Positions 27,910-36,770 of a stretch of DNA of 64,000 bases are shown here, one piece after another. How positions within the stretch are numbered: the first letter of the stretch is position 1; each line of letters opens with the position of its first letter. The notes beneath the pieces are model-generated. The model made no database searches, was not told the origin of the DNA, and saw only the letters and a list, made by a program, of their open reading frames with translations. Made by a program: the position numbers and the translations under genes. Source of the stretch: Pseudodesulfovibrio cashew (GTDB lineage Bacteria; Desulfobacterota; Desulfovibrionia; Desulfovibrionales; Desulfovibrionaceae); NCBI RefSeq assembly GCF_009762795.1, contig NZ_CP046400.1, forward strand, positions 523,501 to 587,500, read 5' to 3'.

Positions 27910-27929
27910 TTGTCAATACCTTAATTGAA
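27910..27929 (-). promoter_or_regulatory. Guide target site 2 over TTGACA upstream of the mini-CRISPR
   Basis: Minus strand: TTC then AATTAAGGTATTGACAA. The first eleven bases match the guide except position 6, and overall 12 of 17 match. The site covers TTGACA (27911-27916), a consensus -35 box from which a -10 region near TAGCTA would start RNA at about 27881, exactly at the mini-unit. This would give autoregulation. Confidence 0.45.
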
Positions 27930-27972
27930 GCGGACTGTGCATAGCTCCTCCTTTCACACAATGACACCATAC

Positions 27973-30147
27973 TCAACCAATAAAATCCTCCGGGCGCATC
28001 TCGCCGGGAAAGGTCAGCCCGAACATCTCGTCATGGAACTCCATGCCACAGAGCACGGCATAGGTGTCCGCCACCCATTCGATGCCTCCGGCTTGATCCA
28101 GGGCCGCGAACTGACCGTCGTAGACCTGCACCGTGTACTGTTGCAGTTGCCGCAGAATGCCGCCGGGATGCTCGGCATAGTGCAGGTCGCGCACCAGCTT
28201 CTCCGCCCGCTCGTCATAGGGGATGACAACCGGAACCATGGTGTTCTCAATGAGTCTGAACGCCTTGCCCGCCTTGCGGAAATACCACTCGCCCCGGTCG
28301 TTGTTCAGGTGTTCCAGGATGCGCTTGCTGTCGAGCCGGTCCTTCTCCAGCCAGTAGTGCAAGGTAAAATAATGCCGAATGGCTTCGGGCGAAAAGGGAT
28401 CGACATCCGGTGTGCGGAGCACGGAGCCGGTATGCCCTGCCGGGCCGCTGAATGCGCGGGCAACGCCTTCCACGGGCGTGAAAACCCCCACCGGAGCCGC
28501 CCCGTCCAGTTCCCCTTCCCGGTTGCACCGCCCTGCGGCCTGGGTGATGGAGTCCAGCCCGGCCATCTCGCGGACAACTTCAGGAAACGAGACATCCACC
28601 CCGGCCTCGATCAATTGCGTACTGATCACGCGGCACGGCTCGCCGCCCGCCAGCATTTCGCGGATTTCCTCCAGCCTCTTCGATCTATGGGCCGGACACA
28701 TCAACGCGCTCAGATGACGCGCTCCTGGCTCGTCCCGCACCAGCTCGAACAATTCAGCGGCGCGTTTGCGAGTATTGACGATGCACAGGACCTGCTCCCG
28801 CTCCCGAACCATCTCCGCCACCTCGGCCAACGCCAGTTCACCGAGGTCTACCAGCTCGGTCCGTTTAAACGCCTCATGCATCCGCTGCGGGTCCGGCGCG
28901 AGTTCCCGGTCATCACCCAGCCCGTCCAGGCCACAGGCGAAATCCTCCTTTCGCAGGGCTGGCTGCGTGGCCGTGCACAGGACCACGCTGGCACCATAGT
29001 TTTCGGTCAGTTCCTCCAGGGCGCGCAGGCACGGGACCATGAAATCCACCGGCAGCATCTGCGCCTCGTCCAGAATGATCACCGAGTCGGCCAGGTTGTG
29101 CAGCTTGCGACACCTCGACGGCTTGAACGAAAACAGGGACTCGAAGAACTGCACGCTGGTGGTCACCACCACAGGTGCGTCCCAGTTCTCGCACGCCAGG
29201 CGATGCCGCCGGGCCTCGGCTGACTCCCGGGCATGGTCCTCCCGGTCAAAAACCTTGGAAGCGTCAAAGGTGCTGTGGTGCTCGACCACTGAATTGGCCG
29301 GAAATATCTCCCGGAAAACCCGCGCGTTCTGCTCGATGACCGAGGTATACGGGATGACATAGATCACGCGGCGCTTTCCATGCAACCGGGCGTGATCCAG
29401 GGCAAAGGCCATGGAGGTCAGCGTCTTGCCGCCGCCCGTGGGCACCGTCAGGGAGAACAGCCCCGGAGCCAGCGAGGCCTTGGCCCTGCAAGCAGCGAGA
29501 ATTTCCGCACGAAGTTCATTGATACGCCCTGACGCGGCGAACGTTGCCAGCTTGGCATCCAGCGCGGCAGTCAGCACTTCAAGCGAAGGACCGGGAGTGC
29601 GCCAAGAATGCCGAACACCGTCCATAAATGCTTCGGTATCCAGAAAATCCGCATCCACAAGAGTGGAAAAGAGCATACGGGTAAAAAAAGAAGCTTGAAA
29701 TGGGGAGTGTATTGGGAACGGTAGCTCTGGGTCATCTCGTCCCAAAAGAGGATTGGTTCTGTCTTCAGGAAAACTGGCGGCACCCCTAACCGTTTTTTCG
29801 AGAGAGTGCCCGTTGTCTGTCCCGTTGTAATCAGGTAGCCCCACATGATGACCAGCCACACAGTAAGCACCAATTCGACCAAAAGCCGACGCGCGATCCT
29901 GTAAAAGCCGAGCGCCCATACCTTTGTGGTCGACATGTTGCTGCTTTTCGCCGGTTAGGCGTTTCTGAAAGTTTATGGAGTATTTGCCTACATCATGAAG
30001 CAGACCTAAGAGGTAGCCCCATTCAGCTGCGTCAAATGAACTAGCAAATGTGGCTGCCATTTGTGCCACCTTGTCAAGGTGCTCATCCAATTTTTGCCAG
30101 CTTTCAGGACCAGATCCATCTTTTGTGTGCGCGTAAATGTCGTCCAT
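27973..30147 (-). CDS. cas3: Cas3 helicase-nuclease (type I-C)
   Basis: A 724-aa effector that Cascade recruits to unwind and degrade target DNA. The N-terminal HD nuclease has LLHDVGK (His51-Asp52) and GHHVGLPDY; the helicase has PTGGGKT (Walker A), IILDEAQML (DEAQ box) and a C-terminal helicase part with MCPAHRSKRLEEI. All key residues look intact. The ATG at 30147 is preferred; a TTG at 30183 adds 12 residues with no better ribosome site. It is upstream of the rest of the operon but separated by 310 bases, so it may have its own transcript. Confidence 0.95.
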   Translation of the reverse strand: MDDIYAHTKDGSGPESWQKLDEHLDKVAQMAATFASSFDAAEWGYLLGLLHDVGKYSINFQKRLTGEKQQHVDHKGMGARLLQDRASAFGRIGAYCVAGHHVGLPDYNGTDNGHSLEKTVRGAASFPEDRTNPLLGRDDPELPFPIHSPFQASFFTRMLFSTLVDADFLDTEAFMDGVRHSWRTPGPSLEVLTAALDAKLATFAASGRINELRAEILAACRAKASLAPGLFSLTVPTGGGKTLTSMAFALDHARLHGKRRVIYVIPYTSVIEQNARVFREIFPANSVVEHHSTFDASKVFDREDHARESAEARRHRLACENWDAPVVVTTSVQFFESLFSFKPSRCRKLHNLADSVIILDEAQMLPVDFMVPCLRALEELTENYGASVVLCTATQPALRKEDFACGLDGLGDDRELAPDPQRMHEAFKRTELVDLGELALAEVAEMVREREQVLCIVNTRKRAAELFELVRDEPGARHLSALMCPAHRSKRLEEIREMLAGGEPCRVISTQLIEAGVDVSFPEVVREMAGLDSITQAAGRCNREGELDGAAPVGVFTPVEGVARAFSGPAGHTGSVLRTPDVDPFSPEAIRHYFTLHYWLEKDRLDSKRILEHLNNDRGEWYFRKAGKAFRLIENTMVPVVIPYDERAEKLVRDLHYAEHPGGILRQLQQYTVQVYDGQFAALDQAGGIEWVADTYAVLCGMEFHDEMFGLTFPGEMRPEDFIG

Positions 30148-30502
30148 TAAACACCAAGGGTCTTCCCGCCAGTCCCTCCCCAACTAATGGTACACTCATA
30201 ACAAATTGCTTATGCATGGATCGGGTAATCTTGTCCATAGTATTTATTGGTTTGCTGGAATGAATTAAGTGCAGCGTATATTCAAAAGGCGGTGACGATT
30301 ATGCCGAGCTATCTACGAGTACAAATACCATCTAGCTAAAGCGCCGAGCAGTCATCATCCTACGGCGCATAAGGCTTTTGGGTTGTGGGGATGAAAGAGG
30401 AGGGTGTACGCCAACAAATCAAGCTGATATAGAATTGACATGAGTAAAAAATGAATTGGTGCATAAAAAACAGCGGGCGGAGGAGCTGATAACTCTTTGA
30501 CT

Positions 30503-30676
30503 GTGAGCAAAAGCAAAACTGATATGCAACAATTTCAGTCAACACGTTTTACTTGCGGCACTCTTCTTGGTCGAAAATTCCCTCTTGGCCCATCGACCAA
30601 GCTCACCGAGGACGATTTGTTTGATTGTTCCGAGAGCATAGATTGGCGCTCTTCTGATTGGGTATACGGGCGCTAA
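30503..30676 (+). CDS. Possible small protein, 57 aa
   Basis: GTG at 30503 (or ATG at 30524) opens 57 codons with a mixed, protein-like composition (LLGRKFPLGPSTKLTEDDLF, then SSDWVYGR at the end). No ribosome site at a good distance; AGGAG lies 20 bases upstream. No family recognised. It could be a genuine small element-encoded protein or a remnant. Confidence 0.25.
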   Translation: MSKSKTDMQQFQSTRFTCGTLLGRKFPLGPSTKLTEDDLFDCSESIDWRSSDWVYGR

Positions 30677-30794
30677 GTGCATTGTGAGAACTAAATCGTT
30701 CCCGCTGATAGATGCAAAGCACCATCGAAGGAATCAGAGAACGAATCGTTTTCAATAGCGTGATGGCTTAAGCTTTATAAAGGAGCCCCCACCA

Positions 30795-30962
30795 ATGAGA
30801 CCGGAAGATATACCTAAAGGCTGGATTTCCTCCGAGAAGGACTTGAAGAAAGATTGCAAACGAGCGTTCCCGAAGGAGCACTTCAAGCATTTCCGTTACG
30901 CGACTCTCTGGCGTTAGAAGCAGCCGAAAAAACCTGACGACGATTCGGACACCACGGAATGA
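30795..30962 (+). pseudogene. Small ORF interrupted by an in-frame TAG
   Basis: ATG at 30795 with AGGAG nine bases upstream opens 40 codons (MRPEDIPKGWISSEKDLKKD at the start) that end in TAG at 30915. The same frame then continues with KQPKKPDDDSDTTE to a TGA at 30962. The upstream and downstream parts read like one charged protein of 55 residues, so the TAG may be a nonsense mutation. A 40-aa protein is also possible. Confidence 0.35.
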
Positions 30963-31115
30963 GGGAGATCTTTACTTGCATGCCTCGAATGATAGAGGCT
31001 TACTCTCCCCATGGGGCAGCCATGGAGCATGTCAGTTTGGAGACGAAAAGGACCTCAGGCCTTCACAGTTGGCGAATACACTTAACTGCAAGCGCTTAGC
31101 GCACGGCACCTGGGG

Positions 31116-31524
31116 CTGTTACCACTGTTACTAGTCCACAACCAGCTTACTACGGCCATATTCCTCAATGATTCAAGCGACATTACTACTGTTACCACTG
31201 TTACGACTTCCATATATGGTTATTGTTGAACGCACTTTCTGTATGAAATATCTCGGTTGCAGTTAAAGAATCACAACTCCCCACCAAAGATCGTGGGGCA
31301 TTTGCCAGAAGAATTGATAGCAGTCAGTCTCTGTGCCAGATCCGATAGGGGCCTACCCCTTTTGAAAAAGCAGGGGGTGGGGTATGGGTCTGGCCATCCT
31401 GCCTTAGTTCAATTCACCATGCGCCTGAACTGTTAGTAACAGTAGTATCAGTAGTAACAGCTCTGAAACGACTAACAATTTCTGTGCCCACAAACAGAAA
31501 CAGTGATGGTAACAGTGGTAACAA
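31116..31524. repeat. 9-bp iteron cluster, probable replication origin of the element
   Basis: Ten copies of a 9-base unit close to CTGTTACCA or CTGTTACTA. Two are at 31116-31133, three at 31181-31206 (the first truncated), three inverted at 31434-31460 and two inverted at 31507-31524. Left copies point right and right copies point left, enclosing about 230 bases. The cluster ends 74 bases from the stop of the primase/helicase gene, as in P4-like replicons where the primase protein binds iterons. Confidence 0.6.
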
Positions 31525-31597
31525 AACCAGACACCAGCCCCACTGCCCATATCCCAGACACGCTATGCCACATCAAACCTAGGATGTGTTGGTGTTA

Positions 31598-34363
31598 TTA
31601 CTCTTTGAAGATCTTCGACGTGATGACGTAAACCTTTTTCAGGCTCTTGACGCCCATTCCGGGAAGTCGCTTGGCCATCTGGAAGCTCCCGGAGGTCTGT
31701 GTTTTCAGAATCCCCTGTTCAGCAAGCATCCTGCAAACCATCTTGTGGTCGAATCCCTGGCAGACCTCCCGAAACGCCTCAGGGAACATCCAGAATTCAG
31801 CGTTGCCCTCGTCATCTTCATTTCGGAATCCTGCCCTGTTGTAGCTCTCGACGATCACCTGCGGTTCAGAGCTTTCACTATTTTTGGATCCAATGAGCTC
31901 AAAGCGGCTGCTAGCGTACTTTTCAAAGAATGCGCGGACCTGCCGAAGCCCTTCCAGCTTTTCAGCAGCACCTTTTCCCCCGCGATGGTTAAGCCATGCG
32001 TGGAAGCAATCCATTGCAGCTTTGGACGCCTCTGCAGACTCCCACGGAAGGATGCCGATCTCAGCAGCAAGCTCACCGCTTGCAGCCACATGCGCAAAAC
32101 GCCTGCAGGCCCGCTTGACCTGCCCGTCAGCTTCGATCGGACAATGAGTGTTATAAAAAGTGTGGCGCAGCTGAGAGTGCCGTTTACAATGGGCATCGAG
32201 GTTGTCCATCAGTTTTTCCAGAAACGCCCGAAGCGGAGTTCCGTAGTAGGAGGTTGCAGCCTGGGAAATCGCTCGTGCGAACTCTTCCCCATTTCCGAAG
32301 CCATGGATCTTCTCGAACGCACCGAGGTCACAACCTGCGTCTGCAGGAATATCCACGATTCTCACAGCATGCCCAGCCTTAGCCCTCAGTCTCTGATCCT
32401 CAAGGAGCTTGTCATTAAGAGAAGTTTCGCCGGTACTGAGAAAACAAGATCGCCAGGCGTTGATGGATGCAGTCGACCCAACTTTAGTCGCACGCAGCTT
32501 CCCCACACCGTTCGCAAGCAAATAAGCACCCTCCGCAACAACCTTACTGTCGGCTTGCCCCATCTCATCAAGGCAGAGGAGAGTATCACAGCATGATGCT
32601 GCAATTGCTTCGATACCGTTGTCAGTGGCACGCCACTGACGGATGTAGCCGGCGTCACCGCCACCGCCACACACACTAGCAGCAGCCATTAGCACGGTAG
32701 TCTTGCCGATGGAGCTACTTCCAATAAAATGAAAGCCGCCAGACTCAGCTCCTGCGTGGTGCTGCATAACGGCAGCGAACGCTACAGAAACACCAAAGGC
32801 GAGACGAGAATTCCCCTGGCACCAGGTGCCCACTGAATCCTGCCACTCCTTAAGGGAACCGCTCAGCTTGTATGGATTGTCATTGCAAAGCCTCTGGAGA
32901 ATTACCTGTTCTTCACCATGGACTCCATATGTCTGATCAGGGAGGACGAACGTGTCACCATGCCACCCGGTACGGGGGACACAAAGGGCGCGGGCTTCCG
33001 GGTCAGTCTGCACAATGTACTCAAGGAGCCGAGCCTTGGAATAACGTCCTGGCGCTAAGCGCAAGCCAAGACTTGCCAGATGTTGCCGAAAAGGCTCCCC
33101 AGCCATAGCGGTCATTTCCATGGACATGGCCCACTTATGGTCATTGCCATCAGGATCAGTAACCTGAAGCAACTTCCCCCAGCTCTGGTTGTCTTTATCG
33201 CGAGTAAGAGCGAGTACTTCCAAAGGAGAGCAGACCATTTCCTCGACGAGCTCGCCGCTCGAAACAATCTTGGTACGGTAGACACCGTCTTCCTTCAACT
33301 TAAAGCCGGGGGAGGCCGACGGGGAAGTTTGGGGCTTGTCGTCAATCCCGTAACGTTCTAATGCCAGACACTTGAATCCTTCACGGTCCACCTGGTTGTT
33401 TTCGATCAATTCCAGGGTGCGCTTGCTATCCCAGTCAGTGGCGTCGGCTAAATCCCACCCTTTGGGGGCATTTGCAGGAGGCACAACAATCGAGACCGAA
33501 GCGGCCTGTTCGATGACTGCGAGTTCTGCAACTTTGAGCGCGGCTTCGAAGCCGGGCTTGTCTGCGTCCGGCCAGATCTTTACCGCACGGTCTTTGACGG
33601 GGCTCCAGTCGGCCAAGTGCACGGAGTTGGAGCCGCTAGGCCAAGTCATAGCGACCATGCTATCCCCAACCAAATCACGCGCGGCATCAGCCGCTTTTTC
33701 CCCTTCCATAATAAGGACAGGGACAGTAGCTTCGGCCTGGGCCAAGATATCCAACCCATACAGGGACCGAGGGGCAGGCACCCCCTTCCAATCCCAGTGC
33801 CTGTTCCCTTTTCCGTCATGCCCAAACGTATGAGGAAGGATAGCCTTTCCCCCATCCGGCAGATCAAACCTGCAGACGTACGACAACGGATTGCCTTCAC
33901 AATCGAGGTAGAGCCATACCCGTGACGGCAATCCGAACTTCGGGTGTCTGTGATCGCTGCCAGGTGCGTCTTCAGGGATGGGCAGGAAGGGCTCCCAGTC
34001 GGCTTTTTTCGAAGACATCTTCTTTCGATTACAGCGGGGAGTATTGAATTCGATATGGAGATATTCTGCCAGCGCTTTGGCTGCCTCAAGCTGCGTGACG
34101 CCATTAAGATAGGCATAGAGGGAGATGAGATCGCCACCATATTCACCAGTAGCGTTTTCAAACCATTGCCCAGTGTCCTTATTAATTTTGAACGAACCAG
34201 GTTTTTTATCATCACGGGTCGGATTACGAGGGACATACTCGTTTCCTTCGTAACGCCCGCCAGGGCACCACAGCTCCACGAGCTCGTTGAAACGGTTCAA
34301 CGCAGCATGATTAACGGCCTGAAAATCAACCTTGAAATACTTCTGTTGACGGGGGCTACTCAT
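31598..34363 (-). CDS. P4-like primase/helicase with TOPRIM and DUF927 domains
   Basis: A 921-aa replication protein. The N-terminal third resembles a primase DNA-binding part (ENATGEYGGDLISLYAYL) followed by a TOPRIM-like domain (VPVLIMEGEKAADAARDL, then WPDADKPG near 230). The C-terminal DUF927 helicase-like domain has a P-loop GSSSIGKTT and a Walker B-like LLCLDEMGQAD. The ATG at 34363 has AAGGAG six bases upstream and overlaps the end of alpA by eight bases; the longer reading from 34414 lacks a ribosome site. It would replicate the excised element from the nearby iterons. Confidence 0.82.
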   Translation of the reverse strand: MSSPRQQKYFKVDFQAVNHAALNRFNELVELWCPGGRYEGNEYVPRNPTRDDKKPGSFKINKDTGQWFENATGEYGGDLISLYAYLNGVTQLEAAKALAEYLHIEFNTPRCNRKKMSSKKADWEPFLPIPEDAPGSDHRHPKFGLPSRVWLYLDCEGNPLSYVCRFDLPDGGKAILPHTFGHDGKGNRHWDWKGVPAPRSLYGLDILAQAEATVPVLIMEGEKAADAARDLVGDSMVAMTWPSGSNSVHLADWSPVKDRAVKIWPDADKPGFEAALKVAELAVIEQAASVSIVVPPANAPKGWDLADATDWDSKRTLELIENNQVDREGFKCLALERYGIDDKPQTSPSASPGFKLKEDGVYRTKIVSSGELVEEMVCSPLEVLALTRDKDNQSWGKLLQVTDPDGNDHKWAMSMEMTAMAGEPFRQHLASLGLRLAPGRYSKARLLEYIVQTDPEARALCVPRTGWHGDTFVLPDQTYGVHGEEQVILQRLCNDNPYKLSGSLKEWQDSVGTWCQGNSRLAFGVSVAFAAVMQHHAGAESGGFHFIGSSSIGKTTVLMAAASVCGGGGDAGYIRQWRATDNGIEAIAASCCDTLLCLDEMGQADSKVVAEGAYLLANGVGKLRATKVGSTASINAWRSCFLSTGETSLNDKLLEDQRLRAKAGHAVRIVDIPADAGCDLGAFEKIHGFGNGEEFARAISQAATSYYGTPLRAFLEKLMDNLDAHCKRHSQLRHTFYNTHCPIEADGQVKRACRRFAHVAASGELAAEIGILPWESAEASKAAMDCFHAWLNHRGGKGAAEKLEGLRQVRAFFEKYASSRFELIGSKNSESSEPQVIVESYNRAGFRNEDDEGNAEFWMFPEAFREVCQGFDHKMVCRMLAEQGILKTQTSGSFQMAKRLPGMGVKSLKKVYVITSKIFKE

Positions 34364-34583
34364 TAGCATCTCCTTCAGAGTATTCGCCCATTGCAATGCG
34401 CTTGAGACCATCAATCAAGTCGTCAATATCGCTTTCGCGCCACACCGTGCATCGTGCACCAAGCTTCAATCCGGCAGGATAAATGCCGTGTTTGACTCCA
34501 GCCCACCACGTGGACTTGCTGACAGGGATCCGCTCCAGGACGTCGGAGATACGCAAAAGGGATTCTTTCTGTTTTTCACTCAT
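34356..34583 (-). CDS. AlpA-family excisionase/transcriptional regulator
   Basis: A 75-aa winged-helix (MerR-like) DNA-binding protein. RISDVLERIPVSKSTWWAGV is the helix-turn-helix region, and GLKLGARCTVWRESDIDDLI is the wing and end typical of AlpA. Such proteins in P4-like prophages switch on the integrase and act as excisionases. Its stop overlaps the primase start, so both are coupled. Direct repeats of TGGTGAAAAA lie just upstream and may be its operator. Confidence 0.85.
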   Translation of the reverse strand: MSEKQKESLLRISDVLERIPVSKSTWWAGVKHGIYPAGLKLGARCTVWRESDIDDLIDGLKRIAMGEYSEGDANE

Positions 34584-34680
34584 GTCATGATTCCTTTGGT
34601 TGTGACGTTAGCGGAAATCGCCGTGTCCATCTGAAATCAGACTACCGAGACACCACTAGTGGTGCGTCAAGATGCCTAGG

Positions 34681-34720
34681 TGGTGAAAAAGCTGGTGAAA
34701 AATACTGAGGGGTGGTGAAC
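34681..34720 (+). repeat. Three TGGTGAA direct repeats upstream of the alpA gene
   Basis: TGGTGAAAAA occurs at 34681-34690 and 34693-34702, and TGGTGAAC at 34713-34720, after two further GGTG elements. They lie about 100 bases upstream of the alpA-primase operon. Similar short repeats serve P4-like replication or AlpA-type regulators; which protein binds here is not known. Confidence 0.4.
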
Positions 34721-35385
34721 TACTCTTTTTGGGCTCGTTTTCGAGCAGATTTCCCTCTTGACCGAAAGCCCTCGACCGAAAGCACTTCGTCAGGGTGTGA
34801 AACTAAGCGCCCCATCTGGTAATTGGAAATAACAGGGTTGTTTTTTCGATCTTCCGGACACGGAAAAGAGTCGTCCAATTCCCTGGCAACTTCAGCGCGC
34901 AAATTTCTACCGGAACAATGCTTGTACTTCTCATGGAGCCATGGGGCCATTTCTTCAGGCGTGTTGAAGACTACTCCCTCAAAAGAAGCAGGCTCCACTA
35001 TGCTGTTGACCACACCAATAGTAGGTAAATCTGCCCCTTCAGCCATATCAGCAAATTTATCCATGCCAGGGATCGGGAGCCCATTGACGGTATAAACAGC
35101 GCCTCTGATCCGGAGCAACAGATATTCAAACTCCAAAATTTTCTCATCCCGGTTCTGCAAAGACTTCGCATCGTCTGTTGAAGCCCTCCTCCAGCGCTGA
35201 AGTTCTCTTATGACCTTTTGTTCCAAAGTCTGGCCGTCAGCGTCACGCCTATTCAAAACCAATTCAGGCTTGCCGCCCTTTTGGAGAATTTCCGTCAATT
35301 GCTCCTCAAACTCGGAAACTAACACATTGTAATAGCTAACCTTACCACAACCCGCCATACCTTTTTTCTCCCTGTTGTCTTCCAT
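34720..35385 (-). CDS. Element-encoded protein of unknown function
   Basis: A 221-aa soluble, charged protein with no family that I recognise. The N-terminal part (about 20-95) looks helical (EFEEQLTEILQKGGKPELVL, then RRASTDDAKSLQNRDEKILE). The middle holds short hydrophobic strands and the C terminus is basic (SRGKSARKRAQKE), which would suit nucleic-acid binding. It lies between the integrase and alpA genes on the same strand. An ATG at 35385 is used; GGGAG upstream supports it. Confidence 0.65.
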   Translation of the reverse strand: MEDNREKKGMAGCGKVSYYNVLVSEFEEQLTEILQKGGKPELVLNRRDADGQTLEQKVIRELQRWRRASTDDAKSLQNRDEKILEFEYLLLRIRGAVYTVNGLPIPGMDKFADMAEGADLPTIGVVNSIVEPASFEGVVFNTPEEMAPWLHEKYKHCSGRNLRAEVARELDDSFPCPEDRKNNPVISNYQMGRLVSHPDEVLSVEGFRSRGKSARKRAQKE

Positions 35386-35415
35386 TTGAATTTGACTCCC
35401 ATCTTTCCTGGTGTG

Positions 35416-36597
35416 TCACATACGCCCCTTGAGCTCATCTAAATAGTCCGCCCAAACCTGCATCATCTTTTTCCGCTCAGGCAGATATTCGGCATGGTTA
35501 TACGCGGCCCGGACCTTATTCCCCTCGACGTGCGCGAGTTGCCTTTCTATCTGGTCAGGATGAAAACCCATTTCATTAAGGTTAGTGCTGGCCATGGAAC
35601 GGAAGCCGTGGCCAGTCATTTCTTCTTTCGTATAGCCCATACGGCGAAGAGCAGCATTGACAGTATTATTGCTCATCGCTCGATCCCTGGAACGTTCTGA
35701 CGGAAAGACATAGCGGCCATGGCCAGTCACTACCTCCATCTCCTTCAACACTGATATTGCCTGCTCGGACAATGGGACTATGTGCTGACGCTTCATCTTC
35801 ATCTTCTCGGCCGAGATGCGCCACTCCTTCTTCTCGAAATCAATCTCGGCCCACTCAGCATGCCGCAACTCCCCAGGACGGACAAAAGTGAGGGCCGCCA
35901 GCTTCATGGCGTTCCTCGTCACAGGGCTGCCCTGGTACTCATCAATTGAGCGCAGAAGCCCTTTGATGCCCTCCGGGTCGGTAATGCCAGCTCGATGCTG
36001 CTCCTTTACGGGAGGGAGGACCCCTGCAAGATCTGGAACAGGATTATGAGTAATCAACCCCATGGCCACGGCGTACCGCATGACCTCGCCAATGATGTTT
36101 TTGACTCTGTGGCCGGTGTGCAGCTTGCCGAAGCTCTCCAAACGGAGCAGCACACGACGGATTTGGGGAGCGTCCACTTGTTCAATGGAGATTCCCCCTA
36201 TTACAGGAAAGACATGACTCTCAAGACGACCTATTTTGCGAATCCCGGTTTGCTCGGCCCAATTCTTGTGGAATTTTTCAAACCACTCCCTGGCCACCGC
36301 CTCAAAGCGATCCTTACCTTCAGCTATGGCCTGCTGGGATTTCTTGTGTTCAGCGGGGTCAATCCCCTGCTTCAACAGCCGACGCAACTCATCACGCTTA
36401 TCCCTTGCGTCAGACAATTTCACTTCCGGCCACACGCCAAGGCTGACCATTTTGGCTCTGCCAGAAAAACGGTAACGATATCTCCATCTTTTAGAACCAC
36501 TTGGAGGCACCTCCAGGCATAGCCCATGTGCATCTGCAATGCGGTAGAGCTTGTCTTTTGGCTTGGCTTTTTCGATGGCTTTTACGGTCAATGGCAT
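35416..36597 (-). CDS. int: Tyrosine integrase, P4 type (DUF4102 N terminus)
   Basis: A 393-aa site-specific recombinase. The N-terminal DUF4102 arm-binding domain (MPLTVKAIEKAKPKDKLYRI) is followed by a SAM-like domain and the catalytic domain. Arg in FVRPGELRHAEW, the HGFR box, His in QLAHVEG and the nucleophile Tyr near residue 366 (AAYNHAEY) are all present, so the enzyme looks active. GGAGGGG precedes the ATG. It lies 173 bases from the tRNA-Leu 3' end with arm-type motifs in between, as expected for integration there. Confidence 0.93.
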   Translation of the reverse strand: MPLTVKAIEKAKPKDKLYRIADAHGLCLEVPPSGSKRWRYRYRFSGRAKMVSLGVWPEVKLSDARDKRDELRRLLKQGIDPAEHKKSQQAIAEGKDRFEAVAREWFEKFHKNWAEQTGIRKIGRLESHVFPVIGGISIEQVDAPQIRRVLLRLESFGKLHTGHRVKNIIGEVMRYAVAMGLITHNPVPDLAGVLPPVKEQHRAGITDPEGIKGLLRSIDEYQGSPVTRNAMKLAALTFVRPGELRHAEWAEIDFEKKEWRISAEKMKMKRQHIVPLSEQAISVLKEMEVVTGHGRYVFPSERSRDRAMSNNTVNAALRRMGYTKEEMTGHGFRSMASTNLNEMGFHPDQIERQLAHVEGNKVRAAYNHAEYLPERKKMMQVWADYLDELKGRM

Positions 36598-36607
36598 GAG
36601 CCCCTCC

Positions 36608-36658
36608 GTGAGTAACTACCGCGTTCACAAATCTAGTTACGCACATTATTACTCACAC
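36608..36658. other. Integrase arm-type motifs, right end
   Basis: Three copies of a motif close to GTTACTCACA: inverted at 36608-36618, then GTTACGCACA and ATTACTCACAC further on. They lie between the integrase start and the tRNA 3' end and match the motifs at 18034-18054. Confidence 0.5.
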
Positions 36659-36712
36659 CCACAGCTGGATGTCAACGGACCTTCTTAGGCTCAGTCGGAT
36701 CAAGACAAAGCA

Positions 36713-36736
36713 AAAGCCCCCGAAATTCGGGGGCTT
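36713..36736. terminator. Hairpin terminator downstream of tRNA-Leu
   Basis: Perfect ten-base stem AAAGCCCCCG/CGGGGGCTTT with a five-base loop and T-rich flank on both strands. On the minus strand it would end tRNA-Leu transcription. It lies inside the putative element, so the element would supply a new terminator after insertion. Confidence 0.75.
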
Positions 36737-36770
36737 TCTGGACGACCTTGGACTTGGTCGGATTCTGCCT

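Larger units (their letters stand above)
27663..27972 (-). other. 310-base gap between cas3 and cas5c
   Basis: AT-rich and unlike its GC-rich neighbours. It contains the mini-CRISPR-like element, two PAM-flanked guide matches, a TTGACA box, a TATAAA box and most of a 46-codon ORF, all listed separately. In most I-C loci cas3 and cas5 are close together, so the gap itself is notable. Confidence 0.8.
30148..31597. other. Gene-poor stretch of about 1.4 kb inside the element
   Basis: No gene longer than about 60 codons is convincing. It holds two weak small ORFs and the iteron cluster, listed separately. GC content drops compared with the cas genes. A 12-codon ORF at 30301 with GGCGG upstream may be a remnant. 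The stretch probably serves as the replication or maintenance region of the element. Confidence 0.55.

Noticed and set aside
30172..30190. AGTCCCTCCCC followed by TGGTAC near the cas3 start, resembling the tRNA-Leu 3' end
   Set aside because: It is in the opposite orientation to the tRNA copy and broken by six extra bases, so it cannot serve as the partner att site; likely chance.
30360..30545. 61-codon minus-strand frame rich in Phe, Tyr and Cys
   Set aside because: No ribosome site and AT-rich noncoding-like composition.
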